40,642 nucleotides of DNA, from contig DFMR01000076.1 of assembly GCA_002376325.1 (NCBI GenBank), positions 1-40,642 of the forward strand. Direction: 5' to 3'. This document shows positions 23,200 through 32,071 of the stretch, piece by piece. This DNA is from Proteobacteria bacterium UBA3588 (lineage in GTDB: Bacteria > Pseudomonadota > Gammaproteobacteria > Thiohalomonadales > Thiohalomonadaceae). The notes below the pieces were generated by a model. It was not told where the DNA came from and did no database searches. It saw only the letters and a program-made list of their open reading frames with translations. Numbering within the stretch: position 1 is the first letter of the stretch; every line of letters starts with the position of its first letter. The position numbers and the translations under genes were made by a program.

Positions 23200-25173
23200 A
23201 TGGTAAGCCAACGCTTCGATCGGCAGATGCAGGCCTACGGCCGCTGGAAGAGCGCCCTCATTGACGGCATTGAGCGCTATCAGCGTTGGCTGGACGGCAG
23301 CAAGATGGGGGACGCCGAGGATGACCTGCGCATCTATGAGGTGCTGGATGCGCTGAAGGCCGACCGTCTCACCATCGCCTTCGTGGCCGAGTTTGCGCGC
23401 GGCAAGACCGAACTTATCAACGCCATCTTCTTTTCCGAATACGACCGCCGGCTGCTGCCGTCCGAGGCCGGACGCACCACCATGTGTCCAACGGAACTGT
23501 TCTGGGACAACACCGAACAGAAGGCCTACGTGCGTCTGCTGCCGATTGAAACGCGCCTGTCCGACACCAGTATCGCCGAGTATAAACAGGAGGCGATCCA
23601 CTGGACCAACATCGATCTGGATCTGACGTCGCCCGACAGCATGGCCGACGCCTTCCAGGAGATTGTGAAGATCAAACAGGTACCGCTGGATGAGGCGCGC
23701 AAGCTGGGGCTCTACAGCGATGCCGACGCCCATCTTCACGCTCAGGGCGGAAAAACACCGAGCCACATCGACATACCGATGTGGCGCCATGCGCTAATCA
23801 GTTTTCCCCATCCACTGCTCAAGCAAGGCTTGGTGATCCTCGATACGCCGGGCCTCAACGCCCTCGGTTCGGAACCGGAGCTGACGCTCAACATGCTGCC
23901 CAATGCCCAAGCGGTGGTGTTCGTCCTCGCCGCGGATACCGGCGTCACCAAATCCGATCTGGAGATGTGGCAGCACAATGTGAAGCCGCTACGTAGCGGG
24001 CACAAGAAGGGGCTGTTTGTCGTGCTCAACAAGGTCGACACCTTGTGGGACGAGCTGAAAACATCGGCGCACATTGAAAAGACCGTTCAGGACCAGTGCC
24101 AACGCGCCGCCCAGACCCTCGGCATCGAGCCCGATCAGATCTATCCGGCGTCGGCGCAAAAGGGCCTGTTGGCGAAGATCCGCCATGATCAGGATCTGTT
24201 GATCCGCAGCAATATTCCCGCGCTGGAAAATGTCCTGGCCAGCGAGGTGCTGCCTTATAAACAGAGTCTGGTGCGCGAACACATACTCAGCAGCATCGGG
24301 ACGATGGTAAAGGAGACACACGACCTGCTGGCATCCCGTCTTGGCTCGGCACGCAAGCAGTTGCAGGAGCTGAAAGGGCTGTCCGGCAAGAACAATGAAG
24401 TCATCGAACACCTGATGAAGAAGACGCGCGAAGAGCAGGTGGCCTATTACAAGAACGTGGAAAGCTTCCAGGGCAATAAGCGCATCATTCAGGAACAGTC
24501 GAAGAAACTGGCCATGACCATCAACCTGGCCGCACTCGATGAACTGGTGGCGCAGACGCGCAATTCGATGTCGGGCAGCTGGACTACGCACGGTCTCAAA
24601 TCGGGCATGAAAACCTTTTTCGACGGTATCAGTGCACGTCTGTCCGAAGTGTCCGAGTTTGCCGATCAGCTCAATCGCCTGGTGATTACCATCTACCGCA
24701 CCTTCCACCAGGAACACGGCATCAGCGAGATCAAGCCGGTGCTCTATTCGTTGACCAAGTACAAACAGGAATTCCAGCAACTCTATCAGGAAGCCGAGGC
24801 GTTCCGTTCCAGTCCGGTCACGACGATGACCGAGCAACACTACGTCATCAAGAAATTCTTCATCTCCCTGGTGAGCCATGCGCGCAACATCTTCTTTAAG
24901 GCACAGCGCGATGCCGAAACGTGGAGCAAAGCGGTGATGTCGCCGCTGGTAAGGCAGATCAAGGACCACAAAGAGGATATGGAGCAACGCCTGGAGAACC
25001 TGCGTAAGATCAACGAATCGCGCGATACGCTACAGAGCCGTATCGAAGAGTTGGAGAAATCCTGTGCCTCGCTGTCCAAGCAGTATGCCGAAGTGAAAAG
25101 CATTCTTAGCATCGTGAACCTGCCGCTCGAGGTCATGGAAGAGCCGGCGGAGGCCACCGCCAAGGCTAGCTAG
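23200..25173 (+). CDS. Dynamin-like GTPase
   Basis: A 657-residue large GTPase. The G1 loop is AEFARGKT (residues 63-70), with Ala where the first Gly of GxxxxGKS/T is normal. G2-like Thr residues are in RTTMCPTELF (92-101), G3 is DTPG (215-218) and G4 is NKVD (277-280). A long helical part follows from about 350 to 650, with a heptad-like C-terminal coiled coil (MEQRLENLRKINESRDTLQS). No membrane segment is obvious, so membrane contact would be through the helical part. Bacterial dynamin-like proteins shape or repair membranes; the specific task here is unknown. It is a single gene, 9 bases from the convergent TauE-like gene. Confidence 0.88.
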   Translation: MVSQRFDRQMQAYGRWKSALIDGIERYQRWLDGSKMGDAEDDLRIYEVLDALKADRLTIAFVAEFARGKTELINAIFFSEYDRRLLPSEAGRTTMCPTELFWDNTEQKAYVRLLPIETRLSDTSIAEYKQEAIHWTNIDLDLTSPDSMADAFQEIVKIKQVPLDEARKLGLYSDADAHLHAQGGKTPSHIDIPMWRHALISFPHPLLKQGLVILDTPGLNALGSEPELTLNMLPNAQAVVFVLAADTGVTKSDLEMWQHNVKPLRSGHKKGLFVVLNKVDTLWDELKTSAHIEKTVQDQCQRAAQTLGIEPDQIYPASAQKGLLAKIRHDQDLLIRSNIPALENVLASEVLPYKQSLVREHILSSIGTMVKETHDLLASRLGSARKQLQELKGLSGKNNEVIEHLMKKTREEQVAYYKNVESFQGNKRIIQEQSKKLAMTINLAALDELVAQTRNSMSGSWTTHGLKSGMKTFFDGISARLSEVSEFADQLNRLVITIYRTFHQEHGISEIKPVLYSLTKYKQEFQQLYQEAEAFRSSPVTTMTEQHYVIKKFFISLVSHARNIFFKAQRDAETWSKAVMSPLVRQIKDHKEDMEQRLENLRKINESRDTLQSRIEELEKSCASLSKQYAEVKSILSIVNLPLEVMEEPAEATAKAS

Positions 25174-25182
25174 CGCCCCGCC

Positions 25183-25869
25183 TCAGGCGAGCAGCGCACG
25201 AACCAGCATATAGATCCCAAAGGCAATCACCAGGGTACCCGCACTGCGGCGCACCCACAGCAAACGCAGCCAAGCGGCCAGCTTGCCCGCAATCAGCCCC
25301 ATCGCCAGCAGGTTGGGCAGCGTCCCCAAACCGAAGCAGAGCATGATAAGCGCGCCGTGCCACACGTTACCGGACGAGATGGCCCAAATCAGGGTGCTGT
25401 AAACCAAACCGCACGGTAGCCAGCCCCACACCAATCCCAGCGCCAGCGCCTGGCCCGGAGAGCGTACCGGAATGAAGCGGCGACCAATCGGTTCCGCATA
25501 GCGCCATACCAGGGTGCCGACCCGCTCAACCCGGCTCAGACCATACCACCAGCCGCCGAGATACAAACCCATCGCGACCAAAAACAACCCGGCGATTACC
25601 TGCATCCCCAGCCGTATATGCTGGACCGTCCCCAGATGCGCCGCCAGCATGCCGATGCCGCCCATCAGCGCCCCCGCCACCATATAGCTCGCGATGCGCC
25701 CGGCGTTGTAGCCGGCGAGATAGGGCAGGAACTTCACCGGCTGTCCGCGCACCCCCTCCGGCAGGCCGAACGAGAGGGCGCCGACGATACCGCCGCACAT
25801 ACCGACACAATGGACTCCGCCGAACAGGCCGACGAAAAAGGCGGCAACATAAGAGATATCCGCATGCAT
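25183..25869 (-). CDS. TauE/SafE-type (UreH/DsbD_2-like) membrane protein
   Basis: A 228-residue inner-membrane protein with about six helices. It begins with a helix ending GLFGGVHCVGMCGGIVGALS (about residues 14-33), and a second cysteine motif GWLPCGLVYSTL lies near 155-165. These are signatures of the DsbD_2/UreH-like group, which in many proteobacteria sits near cbb3 oxidase or metal-transport genes and is thought to move metal or thiols across the membrane. No cco genes are seen here. The gene is divergent from the MFS gene and convergent with the dynamin gene. The substrate cannot be deduced from sequence. Confidence 0.85.
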   Translation of the reverse strand: MHADISYVAAFFVGLFGGVHCVGMCGGIVGALSFGLPEGVRGQPVKFLPYLAGYNAGRIASYMVAGALMGGIGMLAAHLGTVQHIRLGMQVIAGLFLVAMGLYLGGWWYGLSRVERVGTLVWRYAEPIGRRFIPVRSPGQALALGLVWGWLPCGLVYSTLIWAISSGNVWHGALIMLCFGLGTLPNLLAMGLIAGKLAAWLRLLWVRRSAGTLVIAFGIYMLVRALLA

Positions 25870-25940
25870 AGAGGGGCGCCCGCCGACAAACCGATGGAGC
25901 GTGTATCATAGCCTCTCGCATCTCTCGCCCCAACCGCACG

Positions 25941-27467
25941 ATGACCGAATCCACGCCGCCGCTGTTCAAATCAAAGATGTTCTGGGTCGGCGTGCTCTAT
26001 TTCGCCTCGGGTCTGCCACTCGGCATGTTCTTTGACATCTTCCCGGTGCAGTTCCGCCAACAAGGGGTAAGTCTGTCGGATATCGGCTTCCTGAGCCTGT
26101 TGGGTTTGGCCTGGACACTGAAATTCCTGTGGGCGCCGGCGGTCGATCACTACCGCCACCACCGGCGCTGGATGGCGGCGGTCGACCTGGGAATGGGTGC
26201 GCTGCTGCTTGGCCTCGCCGTCCATACCGGCTTCGGACCCTGGACCTGGGTCGCCATCGGCGCATTCACACTGCTCTCGGCCACCAACGACATCGCCATC
26301 GACGGCTACACCATCGAGCTGCTCGATCAGCGGGAGTTCGGCCTCGCCAACGGCCTGCGCATCGGCTTCTACCGCGTCGGCATGCTGACCGCCGGGTTTC
26401 TGCTGATGCTGAGCGACTACATCGGCTGGTCCGGCACCTATGTGGCCGCCGCCGCGCTGTTCGCGCTGCTGGCCATGATCTGCCTGCAGGCGCCGCGGGA
26501 ACGGTTGGTCGCACGCCTGCGCGGCATCACATTGCGCCAGGAGTTGCGCGGGCTGGCGGCCCACCCCGCGCCTTTCGGCGTGGTCTTGCTGTTTCTGCTC
26601 GGCAGCCTGTGGCTGATCAACGACACCACACACTGGTCGGCGCGGATCGGGCATTTCTGGCTTTATGCCGTCGGTGCGGCGGTGCTCGCACTGGCCATCA
26701 GCGTCGGCAGTCACCGGCGCGGCGACGCCATCGCCAGCAAGCGCCTGAGCGAAGGACCGATGTTCGGCGCGCTGCTGGAAATGCTGCGGCGCCCTCATAT
26801 GCTGCCGGTCATCGGCTTCATCCTCCTGTTCAAGCTGGGCGAGGCCTCCATGGGCTTCATGGTCAAGCCGTTTTGGGTGGATGCCGGCTTCTCCGCCGGT
26901 CAGATCGGCCTGGTATCGGTCAATCTCGGCATCGCACTGTCCGTCGCCGGCGGCCTGATCGGCGGCTGGATCACCGACCGTATCGGCATCTTTCGCGCCT
27001 TGTGGATCCTCGGGCTATGCCAGGCGTTTGCCAATCTCGGCTATGCCGGGGTCGCCTCGGTGCTGCCGCTCGCCGGCGCCCATGCCACGATACCGCTGGC
27101 GCATACGCTGATGATGTACGGCGCCAGCGGCCTGGAATCCTTCGCCGGCGGCCTCGGCACCGCGGCGTTCCTCGCCTTTCTGATGGCGGTGGTCGACAAG
27201 CGCCATACCGCCACCGAATATGCGCTGTTGTCGTCGGTATTCGCGCTCAGCCGCTCGTTGGCCGGCTGGGCCGGCGGCTTTGGTGCCCAGTCTCTGGGCT
27301 ATGCCGACTATTTCCTGCTCACCTTCTTCCTCAGTTTCCCCGCATTTTTACTGCTGCCGTGGGCCAAGCGCATGCTGAACTATACCGCCCGGCGCGATCG
27401 CAACACCACGCAGGCCGCGGTGATGACCGAGCCGGAGTGGCAGGCTACGGCCGAACGGCTAGACTGA
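25941..27467 (+). CDS. AmpG-like MFS (PAT family) transporter
   Basis: A 508-residue membrane protein with about 12 helices. The N-terminal FASGLPLGMFFDIFPVQFRQ, GVSLSDIGFLSLLGLAWTLK, FLWAPAVDHY and the LLSATNDIAIDGYTIELL segment (about residues 110-127) parallel AmpG, the importer of muropeptides from peptidoglycan recycling. AmpG is only the closest analogue I can recall; related PAT members carry siderophores or acetyl-CoA. An iron role is conceivable, because feoAB follows, but a strong terminator lies between them. Start is ATG 25941, with 71 bases to the divergent TauE-like gene. Confidence 0.82.
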   Translation: MTESTPPLFKSKMFWVGVLYFASGLPLGMFFDIFPVQFRQQGVSLSDIGFLSLLGLAWTLKFLWAPAVDHYRHHRRWMAAVDLGMGALLLGLAVHTGFGPWTWVAIGAFTLLSATNDIAIDGYTIELLDQREFGLANGLRIGFYRVGMLTAGFLLMLSDYIGWSGTYVAAAALFALLAMICLQAPRERLVARLRGITLRQELRGLAAHPAPFGVVLLFLLGSLWLINDTTHWSARIGHFWLYAVGAAVLALAISVGSHRRGDAIASKRLSEGPMFGALLEMLRRPHMLPVIGFILLFKLGEASMGFMVKPFWVDAGFSAGQIGLVSVNLGIALSVAGGLIGGWITDRIGIFRALWILGLCQAFANLGYAGVASVLPLAGAHATIPLAHTLMMYGASGLESFAGGLGTAAFLAFLMAVVDKRHTATEYALLSSVFALSRSLAGWAGGFGAQSLGYADYFLLTFFLSFPAFLLLPWAKRMLNYTARRDRNTTQAAVMTEPEWQATAERLD

Positions 27468-27514
27468 GATTTATCGAATGGCTTGCGGCCATTGCAGCAC
27501 GACCCCATCCACTA

Positions 27515-27532
27515 CGTTCCCGCAGGGGAACG
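27515..27532. repeat. small hairpin in the gap after the MFS gene
   Basis: CGTTCCC and GGGAACG form a perfect 7-base stem around GCAG. It lies upstream of the main terminator and may be part of the mRNA 3' end. No gene is seen in the 232-base gap 27468-27699. Confidence 0.35.
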
Positions 27533-27558
27533 CCACGCGAAGGCTCCCCCGGCCTTCC

Positions 27559-27602
27559 CAGCCCCCGCCCACCGACCCGTGGTGCGGGGGCTGACTTTTT
27601 TT
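27559..27602 (+). terminator. strong intrinsic terminator after the MFS gene
   Basis: CAGCCCCCGC (27559-27568) pairs with GCGGGGGCTG (27584-27593), with an inner CCAC/GTGG extension, followed by seven T bases (27596-27602). It should end transcription of the MFS gene and insulate feoAB. Confidence 0.9.
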
Positions 27603-27655
27603 GCGAAATTAATTGCCGCCCCGTTGATCAGGGATTACTTATATGCAATCATCTT

Positions 27656-27674
27656 AATGAGAACTTTTCTCATT
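27656..27674 (+). promoter_or_regulatory. Fur box before feoAB
   Basis: AATGAGAA-CTT-TTCTCATT is a perfect 8-3-8 inverted repeat of 19 bases that fits the Fur operator pattern seen in many gammaproteobacteria. It lies 26 bases before the feoA GTG, within an AT-rich promoter region. Iron-loaded Fur would repress ferrous iron uptake here. Confidence 0.85.
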
Positions 27675-27699
27675 TAGACCCGTTACAAGGATCTCGACC

Positions 27700-27930
27700 G
27701 TGACACTGGAACAATTAGCCACCGGCCAATGCGCGCGCATCGCGCAGGTCGAGGGCGACGAACCCCTCAGAACGCGTATGTTCGCACTCGGCCTGCGCAA
27801 TGGCCGGGAAGTAGCGGTGATCAGGCGTGCACGCCTGGGCGGTCCGCTGCAGATCCGCGTCGGCAGCACCGACTTGATCGTGCGCCGCCGCGAAGCACGC
27901 ATGATCACGCTGATCGAACCGGCAGCCTGA
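27700..27930 (+). CDS. feoA: FeoA, ferrous iron transport accessory protein
   Basis: A 76-residue SH3-like cytoplasmic protein that assists FeoB. The family pattern is clear: LATGQCARIAQVEGDEPLRT, RMFALGLRNGREVAVIRRA, and IRVGSTDLIVRRREARMITL. The start is GTG at 27700 with a good AAGGA ribosome site, 26 bases after the Fur box. feoB starts 18 bases after its stop. No feoC is present in the operon, as is common outside enterics. Confidence 0.94.
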   Translation: MTLEQLATGQCARIAQVEGDEPLRTRMFALGLRNGREVAVIRRARLGGPLQIRVGSTDLIVRRREARMITLIEPAA

Positions 27931-27948
27931 GGCGGCAAGCCCCATCGC

Positions 27949-29733
27949 ATGAAACGCATCGCCCTGCTCGGCATGCCCAACACGGGCAAGTCCACCTTCT
28001 TCAATCGCCTGACCGGCGCCGTCGCGCGCGTCGGCAACTGGCCGGGTATCACCGTCGACCTGTTGACCGCTAAGTTGCTGATGGGCGGCGACATGGTGGA
28101 GGTCGTCGACCTGCCTGGTATCTACAATCTGCACGGCTACAGCGAAGACGAGCTGGTGGTGCGTCATTTTCTGGAAAAAAATCCGATTAACCTGTTGGTC
28201 ATCGTCGCCAATGCAACGCAGCTCGATCGCCAATTGGCGCTGGTGCTTCAACTCAAAGACCTCGGCCTGCCGATGGTGCTGCTGCTCAACATGGTCGACG
28301 AGGCCAAGCGCCTCGGTATCCAGATCGAACAACACAAACTGGAGCACGCGCTGGGCATCCCGGTTGCCACACTGAGCGCGAAACACGGCATCGGTTTTCC
28401 ATGGGCGCGGCAACTGATCGAGCGCAACCTCAACGACACCCTGGCCACGGCCGCGGCCTTCTCGGCCTTCGCCAGTGACGACGCACTGGAAGCGCGCCTG
28501 GAAGAGCTGGTGCGCGACACGGTTCACGTTCCGGTAACGTTGTCGGAGACCATCACCAGCCGCCTCGATCGGTTGCTGCTGCATCCGCTGCTGGGGCTAC
28601 CGCTGTTTTTCCTGGCCATGTATCTGATGTTCCAGGCCATCTACACCATCGGTACACCGATGCAAAACGCAGTCGAGTGGTTGCTGGGGCTGCTCAAACA
28701 GGACGCGGTGGCGCCGCTGCTAGCCCATGCCAGCCCGGTAATCAGCAGCTTTCTGCTGGAGGGCATCTACAACGGCGTAGGTACGGTGCTGTCGTTCCTG
28801 CCCATCATCGTGCTGTTCTTCCTGTTCATGGGCATCGTCGAGGATTCGGGCTATCTGTCGCGCGCGGCATTCCTGGTCGACGCCTTCATGTCGCGGCTGG
28901 GCCTCGACGGCCGTTCCTTTGTGATGCAGCTGATGGGATTCGGCTGCAACGTACCGGCGTTGATGGGTACCCGCGTGATGCGTTCGCGCGGCTTGCGCCT
29001 GCTCACCATGCTGATCATCCCGTTCTCGCTCTGTTCGGCGCGGCTACAGGTGTTCATCTTTCTCACCACGGCCGTATTCTCGCCGCGCACGGCGCCGTTC
29101 GTGCTGTTTTCTCTCTACTGCATGAGTTTCTTCGCTTCGTTCCTGACGGCGCTGCTCTATCGGCGCAGACTCACCAATGACGAACCGCTGCTGCTGGAAC
29201 TTCCGCCGTACCGCTTCCCCACCTGGCGGCAGATGGTGATGCGCAGCTGGCACGAGGCGAAGGGATTCGTGCGCGAAGCCGGCGGCTTCATTCTGCTCGG
29301 CGTGGTGTTGGTGTGGTTCCTTACCAACATCCCCTTCAGTGCCGCACCGGCCAGCGCCCATACCTTGGCCGGCCGGCTGGCGACCTTCATGGCGCCGGCG
29401 TTCCACCCCATCGGCATCAATGACCTGATGAGCATCGCGCTGCTGTTCGGCTTCGTCGCCAAGGAGGTGGTTATCGGCGCACTGGCCGTCATCTACGGCA
29501 CCAACGAAGGAGCGCTGTCCGGCATCATCGCCACCCATCTTAACTGGATCGAGGCCTACAGCTTCATGCTGTTCGTGCTGATCTACACCCCCTGCCTGTC
29601 GGCCATCGCCGTGTTGCGGCAGGAGTCGAAGAGCTGGCGCTTCACCGCCCTGGCGGTGGCCTGGCCGCTGTTTCTGGCGTGGACCGTCAGCTTCGTCTTT
29701 TATCAGGCCGCCACCGCCCTGATCGGCGCTTAA
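27949..29733 (+). CDS. feoB: FeoB, ferrous iron transporter with G-protein domain
   Basis: An inner-membrane Fe(II) importer of 594 residues, shorter than E. coli FeoB (about 773). The N-terminal G domain has G1 GMPNTGKS (residues 8-15), G2 NWPGITVD, G3 DLPGIYNL and G4 NMVD. The membrane core holds GFGCNVPALMGTRVMRSRG and SLCSARLQVFIF (the two Cys-containing gate motifs) and GFVAKEVVIGALAVIYG. The short length comes from compact linkers rather than a lost core. FeoA lies upstream under one Fur-controlled promoter. It ends 8 bases from the convergent Crc/ExoIII-like gene. Confidence 0.95.
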   Translation: MKRIALLGMPNTGKSTFFNRLTGAVARVGNWPGITVDLLTAKLLMGGDMVEVVDLPGIYNLHGYSEDELVVRHFLEKNPINLLVIVANATQLDRQLALVLQLKDLGLPMVLLLNMVDEAKRLGIQIEQHKLEHALGIPVATLSAKHGIGFPWARQLIERNLNDTLATAAAFSAFASDDALEARLEELVRDTVHVPVTLSETITSRLDRLLLHPLLGLPLFFLAMYLMFQAIYTIGTPMQNAVEWLLGLLKQDAVAPLLAHASPVISSFLLEGIYNGVGTVLSFLPIIVLFFLFMGIVEDSGYLSRAAFLVDAFMSRLGLDGRSFVMQLMGFGCNVPALMGTRVMRSRGLRLLTMLIIPFSLCSARLQVFIFLTTAVFSPRTAPFVLFSLYCMSFFASFLTALLYRRRLTNDEPLLLELPPYRFPTWRQMVMRSWHEAKGFVREAGGFILLGVVLVWFLTNIPFSAAPASAHTLAGRLATFMAPAFHPIGINDLMSIALLFGFVAKEVVIGALAVIYGTNEGALSGIIATHLNWIEAYSFMLFVLIYTPCLSAIAVLRQESKSWRFTALAVAWPLFLAWTVSFVFYQAATALIGA

Positions 29734-29741
29734 CGTCGCCG

Positions 29742-30521
29742 CTAAAGATCCCACTGGTAATCGATGGTGAGCGGCGCGTGGTCGGAGAAACGCTGCGCCC
29801 TGTAGATCGAGGCCTGCGCGACCGCCTCCCTCAGCCCGGGCGTAATCACCTGATAGTCGATGCGCCAACCGACATTCTTGGCCCGGGCCTGGCCACGGTT
29901 GGACCACCAGGTATATTGGTCCGGCCGCGGGTCAACCACGCGAAACGCATCGACAAATCCCAGTGGCCCGAATAGCTGGTCGAGCCAGGCCCGCTCCTCG
30001 GGCAGACAACCGGAATTTTTCTGGTTCCCTTTCCAGTTCCTGATATCGATCTCCTTGTGGACGATGTTGAGATCGCCGCAGATAATCCAGTCGCGCCGCT
30101 GGCGCCGCATGGTGCGCAACCGTGCGACAAGGCGCTCCATGAAGCTGAATTTCACCTGCTGCCGCTCGTCGCCGGAGGAACCGGACGGCATATATAGGGA
30201 AATGACGCTCAGCTTGCCGAAATCCGCCTGAAGGTAGCGCCCCTCGGCGTCCATATCCTCGAAGCCCGCTCCCAAGGCGGTAACCACGCGGTCCGGCTCG
30301 CGGCGGCAATAGATAGCCACTCCGCTATAACCCTTCTTCTGCGCATCGACGAAATAGGCATGGTAGCCGGCGGGATAGTGGCGCTCGATATCGAGCTGAT
30401 GCTCCTGGGCCTTGGTCTCCTGGATGCAGACCACGTCGGGCCGCTGCTTGAGCAGCCACTCGAAGAAGCCTTTATCGGTGGCCGAACGGATGCCGTTGAG
30501 ATTGGCGCTGATGATGCGCAT
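29742..30521 (-). CDS. ExoIII/Crc-family protein with intact nuclease residues
   Basis: A 259-residue endonuclease/exonuclease/phosphatase-fold protein. Long stretches look closer to Pseudomonas Crc than to E. coli ExoIII as I recall them (GRYLQADFGKLSVISLYMPS, PSGSSGDE, the WRIDYQVITPGLR end). Unlike Crc, which has lost catalysis, all expected residues are there: Asn7 (ANLNG), Glu35 (QETKA), Tyr110, Asp150/Asn152 (GDLNIVH), Asp222, and Asp247/His248 (SDHAP). The family reaction is cleavage at abasic sites with 3'-5' exonuclease activity. In Pseudomonas crc lies next to pyrE; here pyrE is just beyond the next gene. Start is ATG 30521; upstream frame is a shadow. Confidence 0.92.
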   Translation of the reverse strand: MRIISANLNGIRSATDKGFFEWLLKQRPDVVCIQETKAQEHQLDIERHYPAGYHAYFVDAQKKGYSGVAIYCRREPDRVVTALGAGFEDMDAEGRYLQADFGKLSVISLYMPSGSSGDERQQVKFSFMERLVARLRTMRRQRRDWIICGDLNIVHKEIDIRNWKGNQKNSGCLPEERAWLDQLFGPLGFVDAFRVVDPRPDQYTWWSNRGQARAKNVGWRIDYQVITPGLREAVAQASIYRAQRFSDHAPLTIDYQWDL

Positions 30522-30523
30522 CG

Positions 30524-31258
30524 CTACTCCGTGACCATCGTGGCCGTTGCGGCAAAGATATCGCGATAGCTGGCGTAGAGGGCGCCGACGCTCACCGGAA
30601 CCAATATCAGGAAGCCCAACATCAGCGGCAATGCCGCAAGCAGTGCCAGCAGCAGCCACAACACACCGACCACCAGCAGCGGCATGGCGTTGGCGGTGCA
30701 GGCCCCGATACTGCCTTTCAGTGCGGCAACCGGACGGATATCGGTGAACATCACCAGCGGCACCGCGTAAAACAGCGCCATGGTCCACAGCAACAAAATC
30801 AGCGAATCGAGCGACCATGCCAACAACAAACCCACACCGATGCCGGTCATCAGCATCTGCTGATCGCCGCCGCCGAGCATTCCGCTCAGCCCCAGCGATC
30901 CCCCCATCAGGACGATGGCGATAACGCTCATCACCAGGTTGACCACGACACTGAGCGCTCCCAGCACCAGCATCGAATTGCGTCGCTCGACCGGTGTCAA
31001 GGCCGCAATCAGCTGACTCAGGTCCAGGGCCCGGCCTTCGGCCGTCTCGCGCGCCGCGTACAGCAGGCCGCCGAACAGACCCGGCATGATCAGCGCAAAC
31101 AGCAACGGCCCAACGGGCGGCAGCAGGGAAGAGACCGCCACGGCGAGCCCGCTGATCAGGGTCAGCACGATCCACATGCCGGGATCCGCCGTGAATATCC
31201 GCCAGCCCTCGCCAAGCCAGGAAACCCCCTTGCCGGCATCCACCCGCCGCGCCTTCAT
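30524..31258 (-). CDS. BPSS1780-type integral membrane protein
   Basis: A 244-residue membrane protein of unknown function. The N-terminus VDAGKGVSWLGEGWRIFTAD followed by PGMWIVLTLI fits the family named after BPSS1780. About five to six hydrophobic segments follow, including LLPPVGPLLFALIMPGLFGG, MLVLGALSVVVNLVMSVIAI and LLVVGVLWLLLALLAALPLM. I start at ATG 31258 (MKARRVDAG), because GGAG lies 8 bases before it; the frame is open to 31339. It ends 2 bases before the Crc/ExoIII-like start, so the two are probably one message. Confidence 0.8.
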   Translation of the reverse strand: MKARRVDAGKGVSWLGEGWRIFTADPGMWIVLTLISGLAVAVSSLLPPVGPLLFALIMPGLFGGLLYAARETAEGRALDLSQLIAALTPVERRNSMLVLGALSVVVNLVMSVIAIVLMGGSLGLSGMLGGGDQQMLMTGIGVGLLLAWSLDSLILLLWTMALFYAVPLVMFTDIRPVAALKGSIGACTANAMPLLVVGVLWLLLALLAALPLMLGFLILVPVSVGALYASYRDIFAATATMVTE

Positions 31259-31367
31259 CCCCATTTCTCCATTCACGACCCGCCCGCCGGTTTCGTTTCG
31301 GCGAAGCATAGCAACAGTGGGCCGCAAATTCAGCGCCACGGCGCCTGGCGCGAGACCGGCCGACTCC

Positions 31368-31376
31368 TGCTAAAAT
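31368..31376 (+). promoter_or_regulatory. candidate extended -10 promoter of pyrE
   Basis: TGC-TAAAAT is an extended -10 with five of six consensus bases, 30 bases before the pyrE ATG. No clear -35 is seen. Confidence 0.5.
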
Positions 31377-31406
31377 GGCCCTCTAACTCAATTACGGTTG
31401 CGGATC

Positions 31407-32051
31407 ATGCAGGACTATAAGCGCGAATTTATCGAATTTTCCATCCAAAATCAGGTGCTGCGCTTCGGCCAGTTCACGCTGAAATCGGGCCGCATCAGCC
31501 CGTATTTTTTCAACGCCGGCCTGTTCAATACCGGCGCCCAGCTGGCTAAACTCGGGCGCTATTATGCGGCCGCCATCGAGGCCTCGGGCATCGCCTTCGA
31601 CACGCTGTTCGGACCGGCTTACAAAGGCATTCCGCTGGCCAGCACGGCGGCGATCGCACTGGCCGATCACTTCAACCGCAACACCCCCTGGTGCTTTAAC
31701 CGCAAGGAAGCCAAGGATCATGGCGAGGGAGGCAACATCGTCGGCGCAGCGCTACAAGGCCGCGTACTGATCATCGACGATGTCATTACGGCAGGCACCG
31801 CCATTCGCGAATCGATGGAAATCATCCAGGCCGCCGGCGCAAACGCCGCCGGCGTGGTCATCGCGCTGGACCGACAGGAGAAGGGCAAGGGTGAATTGTC
31901 GGCGATCCAGGAAGTGGAGCAGAACTACGGCATTAGCGTTGCGAGCATCATCACCCTGGCCGACCTGATGGGCTATCTCGAAGACGATTCCTCACTGGGA
32001 CAGCACCTGGAGGCGGTGCGCGCGTACCGCGGCCAATACGGCGTCGAGTGA
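31407..32051 (+). CDS. pyrE: Orotate phosphoribosyltransferase
   Basis: Fifth step of UMP synthesis: orotate plus PRPP gives OMP. The 214-residue length is standard. It begins MQDYKREFIEFSIQNQVLRF, with the family segments LKSGRISPYFFNAGLFN, FGPAYKGIPLAS, WCFNRKEAKDHGEGG (the catalytic Lys/His loop) and the PRPP motif VLIIDDVITAGTAIRE (about residues 120-135). The start at 31407 fits; an in-frame TTG three codons before is less likely. Other pyr genes in this window lie 17 kb away. Confidence 0.97.
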   Translation: MQDYKREFIEFSIQNQVLRFGQFTLKSGRISPYFFNAGLFNTGAQLAKLGRYYAAAIEASGIAFDTLFGPAYKGIPLASTAAIALADHFNRNTPWCFNRKEAKDHGEGGNIVGAALQGRVLIIDDVITAGTAIRESMEIIQAAGANAAGVVIALDRQEKGKGELSAIQEVEQNYGISVASIITLADLMGYLEDDSSLGQHLEAVRAYRGQYGVE

Positions 32052-32071
32052 TCGGCCGTCGATCCCCGGAA

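Noticed and set aside
27468..27558. A small gene or IS remnant after the MFS gene
   Set aside because: No frame with sensible codons or a ribosome site, and no terminal repeats or transposase fragment.
26129..27703. A 524-codon plus-strand frame across the MFS gene
   Set aside because: Arg-rich shadow of the transporter in another frame; it also runs through the terminator.
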